Source: Flammulina velutipes
Lineage: Eukaryota; Basidiomycota; Agaricomycetes; Agaricales; Physalacriaceae
Direction of reading: 5' to 3'
Assembly (NCBI GenBank): GCA_011800155.1
Contig: CM022376.1
Span: forward strand, 1,984,001-2,048,000
DNA length: 64,000 nt
The number at the start of each line of letters is the position of its first letter. Within the stretch, counting starts at the first letter, position 1. The position numbers and the translations under genes are program-made. This document shows positions 12,083-23,473 of the stretch, piece by piece. A model generated the notes under the pieces. That model had not been told where the DNA came from, did not search any database, and was given only the letters and a program-made list of their open reading frames with translations.

Positions 12083-13328
12083 TTACATCACTCCCATGAA
12101 TTGCGCACGCTAAAATAAAGCAGGTAAACAAGCGCACGCATCGCAAAAGGGTGACCGAGCTTACCAGCTGCTGAATGGCGTTCCGTTCCCCTTCCGGGAG
12201 GGCATTGATTCTCTCTTGAGGCATACTAAGAACCTGCAGTAGTACGGCTTTCTGCTCTTCAGTGACGTTGGGCATTGCCATATGCGGCGGAGGCGTTGGC
12301 TGGGGCGGAGGGCCACGGTAGTATGATTGTGGCTGTTGCGGAGGCGCTGCATACATATTTGGGGGCGGTGGCGGCGGCATTTGATTGTACACGGGATACG
12401 AAGGTACTGCAGGAATAGGTGGCGGGGCTTGGACATGGGCTTGAGGTTGATGTTGAGCTTGGGGTTGACCACCGGAGGTCTCTAACATTCGCGTCAAGAT
12501 CATTGGGTCGGTGATGCGATTGACAAATAGACTCTGGAACAGCGTGTATGCTAGCTGAGGGTGCGCCTGCAGAAGTCTGCGGGCGTGCTCTGGGTGTGTT
12601 ATTACGAATGCCTAGCTGAAAAGTTAGAGGAAATGAATAGGGAGATATGGCGTGCGTACCTTCATCTGCGCCAGGACGTCCATGGAACGAGCAGTGTTCA
12701 TTGCTCCGATGATTTGTGTTATTGTGTCTGTCGCTGTTTTTCCGGGTGGTGGGTTCGTTCCCGCCGGCAGAGACGAGAGGAATACGTCGAGTTCGTCTCT
12801 TTTACCGTAGCGCTCGTTTGGACCTGGTGCGCCACCGTCTATGATCTCGCCACGAACGGTTGTCTTGCCTTCGAGGAAGGGATCAGAGTCCGCCAGGTCG
12901 ATACGCAGTGACCGTCCTCCGACGTCGGTGTTGTTGAGGTTTCGTACAGCAGATAAGGCGATTTCGTGGTCTGCGTAATGAATAGGTAGGTCGTGGGGGA
13001 GGTAGCTATAGGCTATAGAACGTACCAGCATATTCACAGAATCCGTAGCCTTTAGGTTTTCCAGTATCTCTGTCGAATACGAGTCTAGCGAGGGTGAATA
13101 TGGGAGTTCAACGACGAGGCTAGGCGCGTACCTGAAGCCAAAAACCTGTCCAACTTCCTTGAAATGGCTTATAAGGTCTTCCTAAGGCGCTTGTTAGCGG
13201 ATTTCGACAGACTTGAACCAGCTATACCTCTGCCATATTGCAGGGTACATTTCCAACTGTCTATCGTGTCAATAGAGATCATATTCAAGTTTTCGACTGC
13301 TCAACACACCAAAGTCGACGTTACGCAG
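12083..13328 (-). pseudogene. CSTF2 duplicate, start codon lost
   Basis: All seven exons of the intact CSTF2 gene at 41556-42797 are recognisable here at the same intron positions: 12083-12109, 12165-12611, 12660-12970, 13026-13084, 13132-13181, 13228-13256 and 13310-13328. The RRM, hinge region, Pro-rich linker and C-terminal RAQFMGVM are all open. In exon 1 the ATG is replaced by CTG and the first residues read LRNVDF instead of MSKVVF. An in-frame TGA lies upstream with no ATG between. RNP2 also has a Tyr-to-Cys change (VGNVPC). Similarity begins about at the start codon and stops a few bases after the stop codon. Either it is a pseudogene, or it uses a non-AUG or spliced-on start; the open frame suggests a recent event. 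Confidence 0.8.
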
Positions 13329-13891
13329 TTTGAGTGCACGATACGATCAGCTCTGAGTCTGTTCCTCTCGCCATAGCTGCTTTCCCAACGATTCAGCGGA
13401 TAGTTGATAACGACACAGACAATTTCTTGCGTGAACCTTGAAGAACAAGTGACTGTTGCCGTTGGAGGAAAACGATCATGGTGGTTAGTGGACAGGTGCG
13501 TGACATCTTACCAGCGCCACTTTCCGTCTTGATCACCATGGATGACCAATCATAGCCTCGTACAACCTGATTCTATTTCACTTGGCTCTCTGGAAAACTC
13601 CTCCGTATCCAACGACTACATTGTATTCTTGTCCCTGGAGTACACGTCTGTTGTCTCTTGTAGGCATTCTCCCGCTCCAAGGTGTTCATCAATAGCGCTT
13701 CCTTACCAAGTAGTTTGTTTAGACAGTTTCTGTGACGACCGTCGACGAGCCCGATATACGCGATGAGGTCCCTTGAAAGATATCATAGATGATAAAGATG
13801 GGTAATCATTGCTGGTAATAATACAGAAAGCAAGATAGAAAACAATAGAGCGGGGTTGACATGCAAATAAATAAGTAATAGCAAAAGCGCA
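13329..13891. other. intergenic, nothing recognised
   Basis: Lies between the CSTF2 copy and the kinase 3' end. A 74-codon plus-strand frame at 13542-13766 has no recognisable features. Confidence 0.35.
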
Positions 13892-15499
13892 CTACTGACC
13901 TGCTTCAGCATCGCTCAACCACGGGTCTTGAAGAAGCTCCTCCGCACTCGCCCTATCCTTAGGATTCAGCCTCAAGCACTTCCTCATAAACCTAACAACC
14001 TCCTCCGCCTCCTCCAACGTGTAATCTCCATCACTATCTCGAACAACCCAATGTTCAGACTGGTAGTGATAGTTCCCAGGGTTCTTCTTCAGCCCACCTA
14101 CATACAAATCCCATTGAGCAAACAGTGAACCCATCTTGAACAAAATAGAACACAAACAACATTCATCGAAATACTGCCCCGCGCGACTACTAACGCTCAA
14201 CTGATCCGGCGCGAAGATGTCATTGGTGTGGGCTATCATCTGGTGGAGGAGAGACTCGATGAGGTCGAGCTCGATACCATCGACGGTGGACGTTGACCTT
14301 TTAGGATCAAAGAGCGGAACGCCGGTGATAACTTCGTATACCTATCTGGCCAGCTGCATCAGAAACCATCATGTCACAAGGAAATTGAGAGGTGTACCAA
14401 ACAACCAAAAGACCACATATCGACCTTCTCGTCCCATTCGGCACCCAGGTAAACCTCAGGAGGACGAAGACTGATGGGTGTGATTTCGTATACCTTTCGT
14501 TCGCCAATGAGCTGCGCTAGAGAGATATTTTGAGATGAGATTGGACATGTACTCGGAGAACGCACCACTCCCCAAATCACCCAAAGTAAACGTTCTCCTC
14601 GTCAGCTCATCGAGAGGTGGCAGCGGTAAAGGCTGGGACACCGCGACATGGACGATCCCGTCAAACGATCCCTCTGCCGGATGTCTCCTCGACGGATCCG
14701 ACCGGAGCAAATCCACAATATCTTCACGCGCCAGAGGATTATCGTAGAATATATTATCAGTCTTGAGGTCTGTGTGGACGATACCACGTCCGTGGAGGAC
14801 GGCGAGAGCGCGGAGGACGTGGAGGAGGATGCGTTTAGCAGCTGGGAGGGGATATCGAAGGATATTGTGGCTCCGCGCGAGACGGGTGACGTCTCCGCCG
14901 AGCAGCTGCGTGACCAAGCAGAGGTGGCTTCCCGCGCTTTCTTTCCCGGGGACGACAAAGTGATCTGTGAGCTCCAGACAATGCGGACTAGACGCGGACT
15001 GAACGCGCTTCAGTCCTTCCAGCTCCCAATGAAGACCCGAATCTGTCAGGTTCGTGCAGTGTCCCGTGAGCGCTTTGAGCGCCTTGAACGTGTGAGTACT
15101 CTCGTCCTCAACAAGCCAAGTACTGGAATTCAAACCCCAGCCGAGTTTTCGAAGGACTTTGTATCGCTCTCCGAGTAGGTCGCCGAATTCAAAGTACGGA
15201 AAGCCACACCCAATGTCGGAGGGCATCCCTAATGGCTCTTCGATGAACTCAAAGTCGACGACGCGTTCCCCAGAGTGCGGGTCGATGGTCCAGTGTTGGT
15301 TGGGCGTGAGCGGGACGGGGGAAGCGTCCGTCCCCGCGCGGGGGTCTTTCGTCCAATGCGCTGACTCGCTAGACAAGGACATTGTACGCAAAGAGGAGAA
15401 ACGTCGAGCAAAGTGACATGTTGGAGGAACGCGGAGCAAGGCGCGGAACATGAAGGAAGGACCGAGGTGGACAACGGCGTCGTCGGTCCGTTCATACAC
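13892..15499 (-). CDS. SRPK-type serine/threonine protein kinase
   Basis: Exons 14566-15499, 14398-14516 and 13892-14341 (introns of 49 and 56 bp, phases agree) give 500 residues. SR-protein kinases phosphorylate Arg/Ser-rich splicing factors. Visible kinase features are the Gly-rich loop LGWGLNSSTW, the ATP-binding Lys in FKALKAL, the catalytic loop VHTDLKTDN (Thr in place of the Arg of HRD, as is common in fungal SRPK-like proteins), the Mg-binding DLGSA in place of DFG, and RPPEV in place of APE. The DLG motif is restored only by splicing the 49-bp intron, which strongly supports the model. The first ATG gives a basic N-terminus (FRALLRVPPTCHFARRFSS) that could be a mitochondrial presequence or untranslated; a second start at MSLSSESAHW is possible. 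The C-terminus may continue beyond GQ if the GTCAGT at the end is a donor. Confidence 0.88.
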
Positions 15500-16627
15500 G
15501 TGGGTTACGCCACTTTGTTCTACTCACGGAAGATTATACATACATCGTCAAACGAAGGGGAGACGTCAACGAGTCTAGAGTGGATCAGCGATATCTTTCC
15601 AGAGCGACGATTGAGGTGTACCGAAGATCCATTCTTGGATCGCTATACACTCACGAGCAGCTTGGGATAGCCGTGATAGATCTCCCCGCTCCTTGTTCCA
15701 AAAATGGTCCACTGGGGAGATATAAAAGCAACGAGAGGATTACCGCGTTATATTGCCCACATCCTCCTTGTCCCCTTACATTCGTGCCAAGCTTCTCTCG
15801 ACACAAACGACGCCACAAACGATGTAATCCTGCATTCCATCATTTGTGGCGTCGTTAGTGTCGAGAGAAGTTTGGCACGAAAGTCAGGGGACTGGGAGGA
15901 TGTGGGTGTAACTTGTCATCCTTTGGGTGGTCGTTCCAGTCAGGCCGTTAGGTATTCCAGCAATAATTGGGGATGCTGCAGTACTGGTCTACTTTACGTG
16001 CAAATTCGTTGTACTCTATTATGCCACACATAATATTATGGCTCTTTAATGACTGGATAATGATTATTTACTTCTATACCTATACAATTCACTGATAGAT
16101 GTTCATCGTCTTCTAAAACGCCCACAAAAATCAGGTAGAAATTCCCAACGATCAGTTCTTTTCTTTGTAGAAAGAGAACCGTACTCTGATTTCTGGATTC
16201 CTTCTAGTTCTTCTTGTTTGAGTCAATGTCTACGCTCTTTCCGGGTCTAGTCACGGGCTTGCTATCCTTGACTAGTGAGACCAGTGATCGGTCATAATTA
16301 TAGTACGAGGACGTCTCCGAGCTCGTGAAATACTAGTTCCGCCACCGTGAGTATCTCTTTTCGGATACTCATCAGCGCACCCTCGTTTCCCCCGTACCAC
16401 TCACGCGCCTGCGCCGCTCGACTGATTCATAGCCGCACGCAGTCAGCTGGATGAACAGAGGACCAGGATGCAAACCTGTGTAAACCGCAGATCACCATCG
16501 TCATCCGTTATGTATTCACCTACGCATTGCCTCTCCAGTCGATAGCGATGGAAAATACACTGAACAGATAGTTATTGATCGTCCACTCTACTACGTTTTA
16601 AACATTACATATACAACACGGCCTAGC
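15500..16627. other. intergenic with a long hairpin
   Basis: No gene is supported. A long inverted repeat with a 13-nt loop lies at 15753-15909 (listed separately). The 16000-16600 part shows no recognisable feature. Confidence 0.5.
15753..15909 (+). repeat. long hairpin (about 72-bp arms, 13-nt loop)
   Basis: The arm ending at 15824 ('ccacaaacgatg') is matched in reverse complement by the arm from 15838 ('catcatttgtgg'). Pairing continues outward through 'gacgcc', 'ctctcgacac', 'cgtgccaa', 'gtcccct' and 'cacatcctcc' with a handful of mismatches. A TATA-like 'gatataaaag' lies about 25 bp upstream of the 5' arm. No terminal target duplication was seen, so it is not clearly a MITE. It could be transcribed into a small-RNA precursor or be a recent inverted duplication. 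Confidence 0.8.
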
Positions 16628-17418
16628 CTAGGAAAAGGAGCCATGTATGAGTGCATCCCACGCACTGGGCTTCGCCTGCAACGCCTCGATAAACCTCGCG
16701 CGACTATTAGGAGTCAAAGCGCCCGTGCCCGCGCCGTCGGTGGGGACACTAAGATGGGGCGAAGGCGGGGCACTCTGAGAATGGTGCAAAGGCGACTCGA
16801 CGTGCTCCTACATCCGTTAGTCAGCATGTCGGAGTCATTGTGGCGGGGCAAGCTCACCGTAACAGAGCCAGTTCGCTGGATCGGCTGCGGGTGAGGGGTG
16901 ACGGTCCCAGAAACCTGCTGGGACGTCGACCGCGAGTAGGGTGGGCGTTTCTGCTGGTGTCAGCTATACACATCCCGGGTGAAAAAGACGGAGGAAGGCG
17001 CACGGGGGAGAGGATACTGCCCAGGACGAGACGAAGGGTGTCTTCGTTGTGCTGTGGTTGCTAGTATCAGTGCTAGAAAGAGGTGGATGAAGGGCGATGT
17101 GGCGTACCATTTCTGCGATGGTGGTGGTACAAGATCAACGTTGCTTGGCACCACTGCCTCGCCGAGAAATCTCCACGCCTCCGATGTCCCGATCGTCGAT
17201 CGAGGATTTCCCCGCAATCCGCATTTCCCCGTGGGGTAGATATTGCAAATTGGGGGAGGATTGGGAGGGCTAGGCTGCGGTCTGCGGTCTTGGGACAAGC
17301 TTGTAGATGGAAGAAGCGGAGTAAGAGCGGGACGGTCTTCGGGAACGTAGCCGGTGTGAAACAACGCCGGACCTTGTGGCAGTGCGATGGGATTGTTATC
17401 AGTGCTTGACTGACACAG
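16628..17418 (-). CDS. conserved hypothetical protein, 5' end unresolved
   Basis: Four exons join in frame: upper exon 17108 to about 17418, then 17018-17060, 16858-16953 and 16628-16807. The three introns are GT-AG (16954-17017 has a ctgac branch site). The protein is disordered and Pro/Ser/Thr-rich, with small motifs such as TPFVSSWAQKR and TPHPQPIQRTGSVTEH. It has a well-formed C-terminus (SRARFIEALQAK...WDALIHGSFS), which resembles a conserved fungal tail, although I cannot name the family. No ATG was found in frame at the upper end. The frame is open up to the tRNA-Pro gene that begins at 17424 on the other strand. Either the start lies in an exon beyond the tRNA, or the 5' end has been lost. 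Confidence 0.55.
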
Positions 17419-17423
17419 CACAT

Positions 17424-17509
17424 GGCCTTATGGTCTAGTCGCATGATTCCTCGTTTGGGCAATGTTCGTCACTTCGAGGAGGTCCTGGGTTCAATTCCCA
17501 GTGAGGCCC
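17424..17509 (+). tRNA. tRNA-Pro (anticodon TGG), intron-containing
   Basis: A cloverleaf can be drawn. Acceptor GGCCTTA pairs with TGAGGCC (one G-T); the anticodon stem is CCTCG/CGAGG; the loop TTTGGG holds anticodon TGG at 34-36, followed by an intron of about 14 nt after position 37. The T arm is CTGGG-TTCAATT-CCCAG. The discriminator is C, as expected for eukaryotic tRNA-Pro, and a TTTT terminator follows at once. A near-identical copy lies inverted at 23203-23288, differing at one intron base. Confidence 0.93.
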
Positions 17510-17614
17510 TTTTGACGTTCGTAACTTGTTCTTTTTAACAGTTGCCTGGACCAGATCGCACCACTCCGTCAGTCTATCTCCTACAATAAGTACTATAAGT
17601 TAAACGGTACCCAA

Positions 17615-19735
17615 TTACCAATCTCCAACGCTTTGAATCAACGACAAGGCACCCTTAGCCCTCGGAGTAAACTTGCACTCGAACGGCTCGACCTCACTTT
17701 ACACACATCAGCCAACCACTGAAAACAGTGAAAAGAAGCTCACCAATGCTGCGCACCCATGAACCTTCCTCCCACCTCTCCCACCCCCTCAAGATCATAC
17801 ACCGCCAAAATCGACACCATCGTAATCCACAACTGGTCTTCCGCCATCTCCTGCCCAACGCACACACGCCTTCCAAACCCAAACGCCGCATCCGGCTTCG
17901 GCACTGCACTATTCAAAGTTCCATCATCCAGTAAGAACCGCTCAGGCCGAAAAATGTCGGTATCCGCTCCATAAACACTCTCATCGTGCAAGATCGCCCT
18001 TCCCAGTATCAGCATAGAACGTGATATAAAAGAGGAGCACATCTACCATGAATTCCCCAGGACCACAGATCCCTTGGGCAAGAAATAGCCCATGTACTCG
18101 TCATCCTGCATGAGCCTATGCGGGAGCCCTATCCGCCAGGTAAGCACCCGGTCTGCCCACTAAAACGTTGAATTGAACATACCTAGAGGCGCAAACGGCT
18201 TCCACCTCAGCACCTCATACATCACCGCCGTCAAATACGGCAGATCCCCTTTATGCGAGAAATCCGGGAGAGACTGGCAGAGCACAGCGTCCATCGCACG
18301 CTGGGCTTTTTTCTGCACGGAAGGGTGCGCCACCATTGCATAAATGAAGGTATGTAGGGTTCCGACAGTCTACAGAAGTCGGAAGTCAGGAAAAGAGGAA
18401 CAGAACAGGGAGAGAGGGAGGAGGGAGACTCACCGAATCAGCAGCAGCTCCATGTAGCGTCCCCAACATGTTCCTCAACAACGTCCTACGTTCCTCCGGA
18501 ACAGTGCCATGCATTTCTTGCATCTCCGTAAGCGCGTCAACAGCGATCGAATCCCGCGCCGTTCCGTCCTTCTACAAAAGTTCAAAGCGTCACTATTTAT
18601 CATCCGATAGGATATTGAAAACGAACCATAGCAACCTCAACAAACTGTAACGTCTCCTCAGGCAGGGCACTCACATCCCTTCGCCACACTTCCGCCTGCT
18701 TCCTAAACCCCACCCAACTTGGCGCGTACCGCAGGAGTGGAAACACATCAACGAGGAAGGCACCAGCTGCAGCGGACGCAGCGGCGTGTATCACTGCCTC
18801 AGAGAGCTTGAGGTAGTAATCATCGGTATCCCGCACCTGCATGCCATACGCGAGTTTCATTATCACACGTCCTGTCATTCTATCATCGCGAAGTTCAGGA
18901 TCGAAACAAAGAGGAGAAAGGGAAACTTGGACGCACAATCTCAAGCGCTCCCTGAAGCGATTCGGAGGGGTCTCCAGTAGATCTCGTAGGAGCGCACGAG
19001 CAGCGTCGAGCTGTAAAGGCTGGTAGCGGGATTTGCTTTTTGAGCCTTTGAGCTCCTGGTGTGCGAGTTTACGGTGCTCTGTTTTGTGTTCATAAGCTAC
19101 CCTGAGCTTCAAGGTTCGAAGTACCTTTCCACGATGCCCCGTAAGGCGCGAAACCAAAGCTCCAGTCAAGCCCCACCCTAATTCCACATCAGTAACGGCA
19201 AGTATAGAAAATTAAAGAACGTACAATCCGCGTAACATGTGAAAAGGCGGTCTATAATGATTCGGGGTAAGCGGCACCATCGTCGTAACGTCAAAGGTAA
19301 TTCACCTATCAGAGTAAATAGCAGACCTGCGCTCGAATAAATCTTGCGTAGCCTCCTTGGTGTTCAGGACGATGACCGCAGTGCCCATCAGGTTCAAGTA
19401 CACTAGTGGAGCGTCTATTATGACAGAGGTGAGAAAAATCGGATGTACAGCGTCAAAGTCAAAGTCAGATAGGCAAGAGTCTACTCACCAAGCTCCCTCG
19501 ATATCCTCAAAAACGCCTCCGCGTCCCTAGGCTCATCCCATACGTTCCCAACCAAGGGCAAGCCTTTTGGCCCAGGTGGATAGTAGCGACGCCTTCGCCG
19601 GGTGGCCACAACGACACCAAAGAAGGAGAACAAAATCAAGGTCAATAGGAGGAGCGCCATGGAGAGGAACAGATAAGCCAGACATTTTATAATGAAGGAA
19701 GTGATTAGCAATGTCTCAGTTGTGATCAGTGCCAA
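17615..19735 (-). CDS. cytochrome P450 monooxygenase, probable internal frame break
   Basis: The N-terminus at 19735 starts with a long hydrophobic anchor followed by a basic patch (RRRRRYY) and PPGPKGLPLVGN, typical of a microsomal P450. Later exons carry an I-helix-like GAAADST, the K-helix EVLR, the PERF-type FRPERF and the haem ligand loop FGFGRRVCVG (Cys as thiolate ligand). The last exon 17615-17696 ends in FTPRAKGALSLIQ..., again typical. The exon set looks like the CYP5144-type group of basidiomycete P450s, a tentative assignment. Between about 19098 and 19130, after APYGASWK, the frame does not continue into YEHKTEHRKL unless a 28-nt intron is assumed. That is too short, so this may be a pseudogene or have a sequence error. 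Substrate unknown. Confidence 0.75.
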
Positions 19736-20343
19736 TCATGTGAGTAACGGGTGCATTTCAGGCGACTAATGTCAGATACCACAGATCGGCACAGATGATG
19801 GTGGAATAAAGCAATTAAAGAGCGTTGCTAGGCATTGCTGAGCCTTCCGGTCCGATCCGGTCCGATCGTACTGCTCAAAGTGTAACTCTTCTGAATGCTC
19901 TAGAATCATTTAGAGTGTGTTCTGAAGTTATACTTATATGTAAAACATTTAAAAAGCACTCATTTCAGACTGGGGTCCTAGCCAAAGGCATTCTTCTCGC
20001 GAGCTCCGGTATTTTCTTCACTTGCGCCACACTACATTTTCCTAGTTACTGGCTATATTCTAAGAACGTTATATCGTTACACTGCCCAAGAGAATGAATG
20101 AACTTCTGCGGAAATTGTACGTACAAAGTTACCCTCGATAGCTATCGTAGCGCACCCGGCATTTGAACCCACGGGAGAATCATTCAAACCCCAAACAACG
20201 ACTTCCATTCTTAGCTCGCATTGATCCAAGCTCAATCATTGAAGGTCAAGTCAAGTCTCCATTACTTAACAAACTGAACTCAATAATGACGTACAATCAA
20301 AGCCACGCCAAAAGAACCCAATCCCAGTCGACGTCCCCCCAGA
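19736..20343. other. intergenic, nothing recognised
   Basis: Contains a short direct repeat 'ggtccgatcc ggtccgatc' near 19850-19868 and a pyrimidine-rich stretch. No gene is supported. Confidence 0.35.
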
Positions 20344-21366
20344 TCACGAATGCACCCACCGCGTCCCCCCAATCCCAACAGGACATTTATGGTTCCCCAA
20401 CGTCTTCCCACTCGAGAAAAACCTCCCGCAGGCATCACACGAAAACTCGCAGACCTTGTTGTGCTTCGCAACCTCATGCCTCAGCCGATCATGCTGCCGC
20501 GAAAACCGCTCGCCACACCCGAGCGTACACAAAAACGTAACACGGGGCTTGGGTTTGTGCGCCTGCATGTGCACCTTGAGCGTGTACTGGCTCGTAAAGC
20601 GGCGCAAACATCCAGGGACAAGACACGGGTGGCGCCGGCGGGATGGATCCCCTGGAGGCGTGGGTGGCGTCTGGCTTTGGTCCCTCAAGCTCGTAGGGTA
20701 CACATAGCTCGAACTTTGCCCAGGCGACCCATGATCAAAATCGAGGGATTCGCCAAATTGGAGGTCAAAGACGTTCGTGCAGGAATCGCTGTGCCCCGAA
20801 TTCGAAGGAGTGAAGAGGACTGATAGGGGCGTTAGGAGATTCGTTGGTGGCGTGTTAGGATAGATTGCGACTTACGGTCTGGCGTTGATTCGGCGTAGGG
20901 CGACCAATCGGAGGGGCAGGCGTATTCTTGGGGCCATGGACTTGCGCTGGGGTGGTTGGTGGTGGCGTACAGGTCTAGGGGGGGAGGTTTAGTCCATGGC
21001 GATGCCAACGGAGGCAATTGAGAAACACACCTTGTTCGACGTGAAAAGGCGTGTATGGTAATTCGAGGGTCACTGTAGGTAGCGGGGTTAAGCATCAAGT
21101 CGAAGAGCGGTGACGGGGGCTGTCTTACTGGGAGGAGCCTCTTGTTTAATGATATAGTCGGGCATCCACGACGACGTAGACGCGTAGTTTTCTAGGCGCG
21201 CGCTTATCAGTCTCGAGCGCCATGCGTAAACGCTGTGAACATACCATTGAAAGGGTATTCTTGTTGATAAAATGCATTGTCGTCGAGTGCGTATGCATCT
21301 AATCGCCATAATCCATTAGCTTATCCTGTATCGCGCACGGCGGGGAAACTCACCAAAGTCGTTCAT
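20344..21366 (-). CDS. C2H2 zinc-finger protein, probable transcription factor
   Basis: Six exons (21354-21366, 21245-21298, 21129-21191, 21031-21072, 20876-20974 and 20344-20819) join with introns of 53-56 bp and consistent phase into 248 residues. The N-terminal two thirds are acidic and Tyr/Ser/Pro-rich (NDFDAYALDDNAFYQQEYPF at the start), like an activation region. The C-terminus holds three fingers: CLVPGCLRRFTSQYTLKVH, CTLGCGERFSRQHDRLRH and the last, CDACGRFFSSGKTLGNH with a terminal Cys ligand (C2HC). It is presumably nuclear and DNA-binding; targets are unknown. The 13-nt first exon is accepted because start, splice donor and phase all agree. Confidence 0.88.
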
Positions 21367-23023
21367 GGCGGAGGAGAAAAAGGTTGGTGGTGGTGGTAAA
21401 TCGCCAAAGGGCTTATATTAGACGGTTTTGCATTCCAAATTCGGAGGGGGTGGCTGTGTCAGCGATCTGCAACTTAGTTTAGGGTTAACGTCGATCGGAG
21501 TCTGGGCCTGGTGTTTTGGTTCCCCTTGTGCTACGGTGCTTACCTTTGCGGTCGCTTTGTACTCGCTTGTGCAAGCCTAGGTTCCGAGTCTACGAGCTGG
21601 AATAGCAACCACTACACCTCGAACGGTTTCTCCCTCTCTCAGAACGGAGCTCGTCCTTCAACTGTCAATGTTAATTTCATGCACAGCACTGTACCTGGCC
21701 TGATCTGTCTGCCTGTCCAAGTGGCGGAAGCGAAAATTATCCCTGTTCGCGCTATTGGCTGATGCTTAGGGAGTCTAGAGGTCACCCGCAAAGTCTAGGC
21801 GGGAAGGACGAGGAACATCGTCGCGAGGATGATTCTCCAGTACGTGCATATCGGTGACCCATTGCGCTGTGCTAGTGGTATGAATGTATGAATGTACCTG
21901 GTTGGCCTAACCGGGGAACACGGAACACCTCTAAATGAAAGGGAATCTGATCCGTCCACAACCTCCGAATTCGACTGTGCCTTTCGTTTCATTGCAATTA
22001 GGACGTTCGTTTGCAAGTTGAAAACATGTATGATCGCTCAAAAAAAACGACAGATACATCGACCACGAACCTGGGTGTGGGTGTTTGAACGAGGTCATAT
22101 TTCTATTGCTACACATGTAAAATGCCTTCGCTCGTCCGCTCTCCGAATGACCGATAACCCTTACGTGTACGCTACGCTTCTTCGATCTCACGTATCATAT
22201 AGGAGTCCGACCATGACGCCGATGCGCCACGCGGGACTGATCTATAGGCCTAGGTTTCTCAACTGCATGTGTTAACACTGAACGTTACGTTTTGAAAGCG
22301 AAAAAAGCGAGCAAAATTTGTAGAGTACTGGACGTTGGACGCTCTCCAGTAAGGGTAGCAGTGTACTCCTTCGACTTCATCCTCAATTTCTGCTGGGCGC
22401 GAGAGCGGATGTTACATGCTAGACGTGGCGGTTGAATACAGTCACTAGGCGAGCTCATACATGCTTCCCTCGCTAGCACTCATACTTGACAGCTAATTGC
22501 ACCTGGCCCTGGACCTGCTCTGCAGTGTCAGAGTGAGTCGTAGGACCAAGTCACCGGCCACGTTTTCATTCGCGTTATTCCAAGTAATTTAAGCTTATGG
22601 AGGTTTATGCACGTTGAGCATTGAACCATTTACGAACGATTTTATTGGCTCGAAGTCGCAGTTGCATGTGATTTTTCTCGAGTCTCTCGCCTTTTTTCAG
22701 TGAAACCGGTACATGAGATTACTTACTAGTTCAATAGGATCATCCTTTAGTACTAGTAGCACTAAAGGACATTCACCTGATCTACCGGACTACTGTGCTG
22801 ACGGAAATATACAGGATCCGAGTTTTCGGCTTTTCTCTACACGTTTCCTTCCAGTGGCATCGAGCTATAGTTCCCGCGCTCAGCGCATCAATGTCAAGCG
22901 CCAAGGTCACCTCAAACCTGTACTGAGTGAAAATGATACAATGTATTTATAAGGGCTGGCTTGCGCATGTGGCGCACCAGTCGGTGGCAAAATATAATGT
23001 GATTTCCTCACAGTCCACCGGAT
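21367..23023. other. intergenic, nothing recognised
   Basis: A 1.66-kb gap between the zinc-finger gene start and the tRNA cluster. Open frames up to 127 codons exist (for example 21892-22275) but have no recognisable motifs, splice partners or compositional signal. Probably regulatory or non-functional sequence. Confidence 0.4.
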
Positions 23024-23098
23024 TGGACACATTGGGAATTGAACCCAACACCTCCCGCATGCTAAGCGGGCGTGATAAACCAACTACACCATGTGCCC
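23024..23098 (-). tRNA. tRNA-Ala (anticodon AGC)
   Basis: Acceptor GGGCACA pairs with TGTGTCC, including the G3-U70 wobble that identifies alanine tRNA. The anticodon stem CCCGC/GCGGG encloses loop TTAGCAT (anticodon AGC). The T arm is TTGGG-TTCAATT-CCCAA and the discriminator is A. Length is 75 nt with no intron. An identical gene lies at 23474-23548. Confidence 0.93.
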
Positions 23099-23202
23099 GC
23101 GCAGCTTCTACACTGAGGGGAAGTCAGGTTGAGACTCCTGAGCCTCTATCAGTGTCGGCATTGTAAGTACGAGAACAGCATAAAAAACTGGAATTCGAAA
23201 AT

Positions 23203-23288
23203 GGGCCTCACTGGGAATTGAACCCAGGACCTCCTCGAAGTGACCAACATTGCCCAAACGAGGAATCATGCGACTAGACCATAAGGCC
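23203..23288 (-). tRNA. tRNA-Pro (anticodon TGG), intron-containing
   Basis: Same structure as the plus-strand gene at 17424-17509: GGCCTTA/TGAGGCC acceptor, CCTCG/CGAGG anticodon stem, TGG anticodon, an intron of about 14 nt after position 37 and discriminator C. It differs from that gene at one intron base. It lies between two tRNA-Ala genes on the same strand. Confidence 0.93.
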
Positions 23289-23473
23289 GACGTTGGAATG
23301 GGTCCCGGCATCAGCCAAAATAGCCTTTTGCGTGATCACTCCCAAAAGAGAAACATAGAGCGCCGCAGATAGCAATATCGCCGTAAGTATCACTGTCCTT
23401 TGGGTAACTTGTCGATACCGAACTAAAAACGAAGTGCGTATACCGATATGGATATCAGGCAATCCCTCTATAA

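Noticed and set aside
14648..15178. 176-codon plus-strand frame
   Set aside because: Antisense to the SRPK-type kinase, whose motifs are unmistakable.
17073..17462. 129-codon minus-strand frame starting inside tRNA-Pro
   Set aside because: A different frame from the spliced gene model; its first codons are the antisense of the tRNA, so the Met is accidental.
19846..19870. possible start of a satellite ('ggtccgatcc' twice)
   Set aside because: Only two partial units; not enough for a repeat call.
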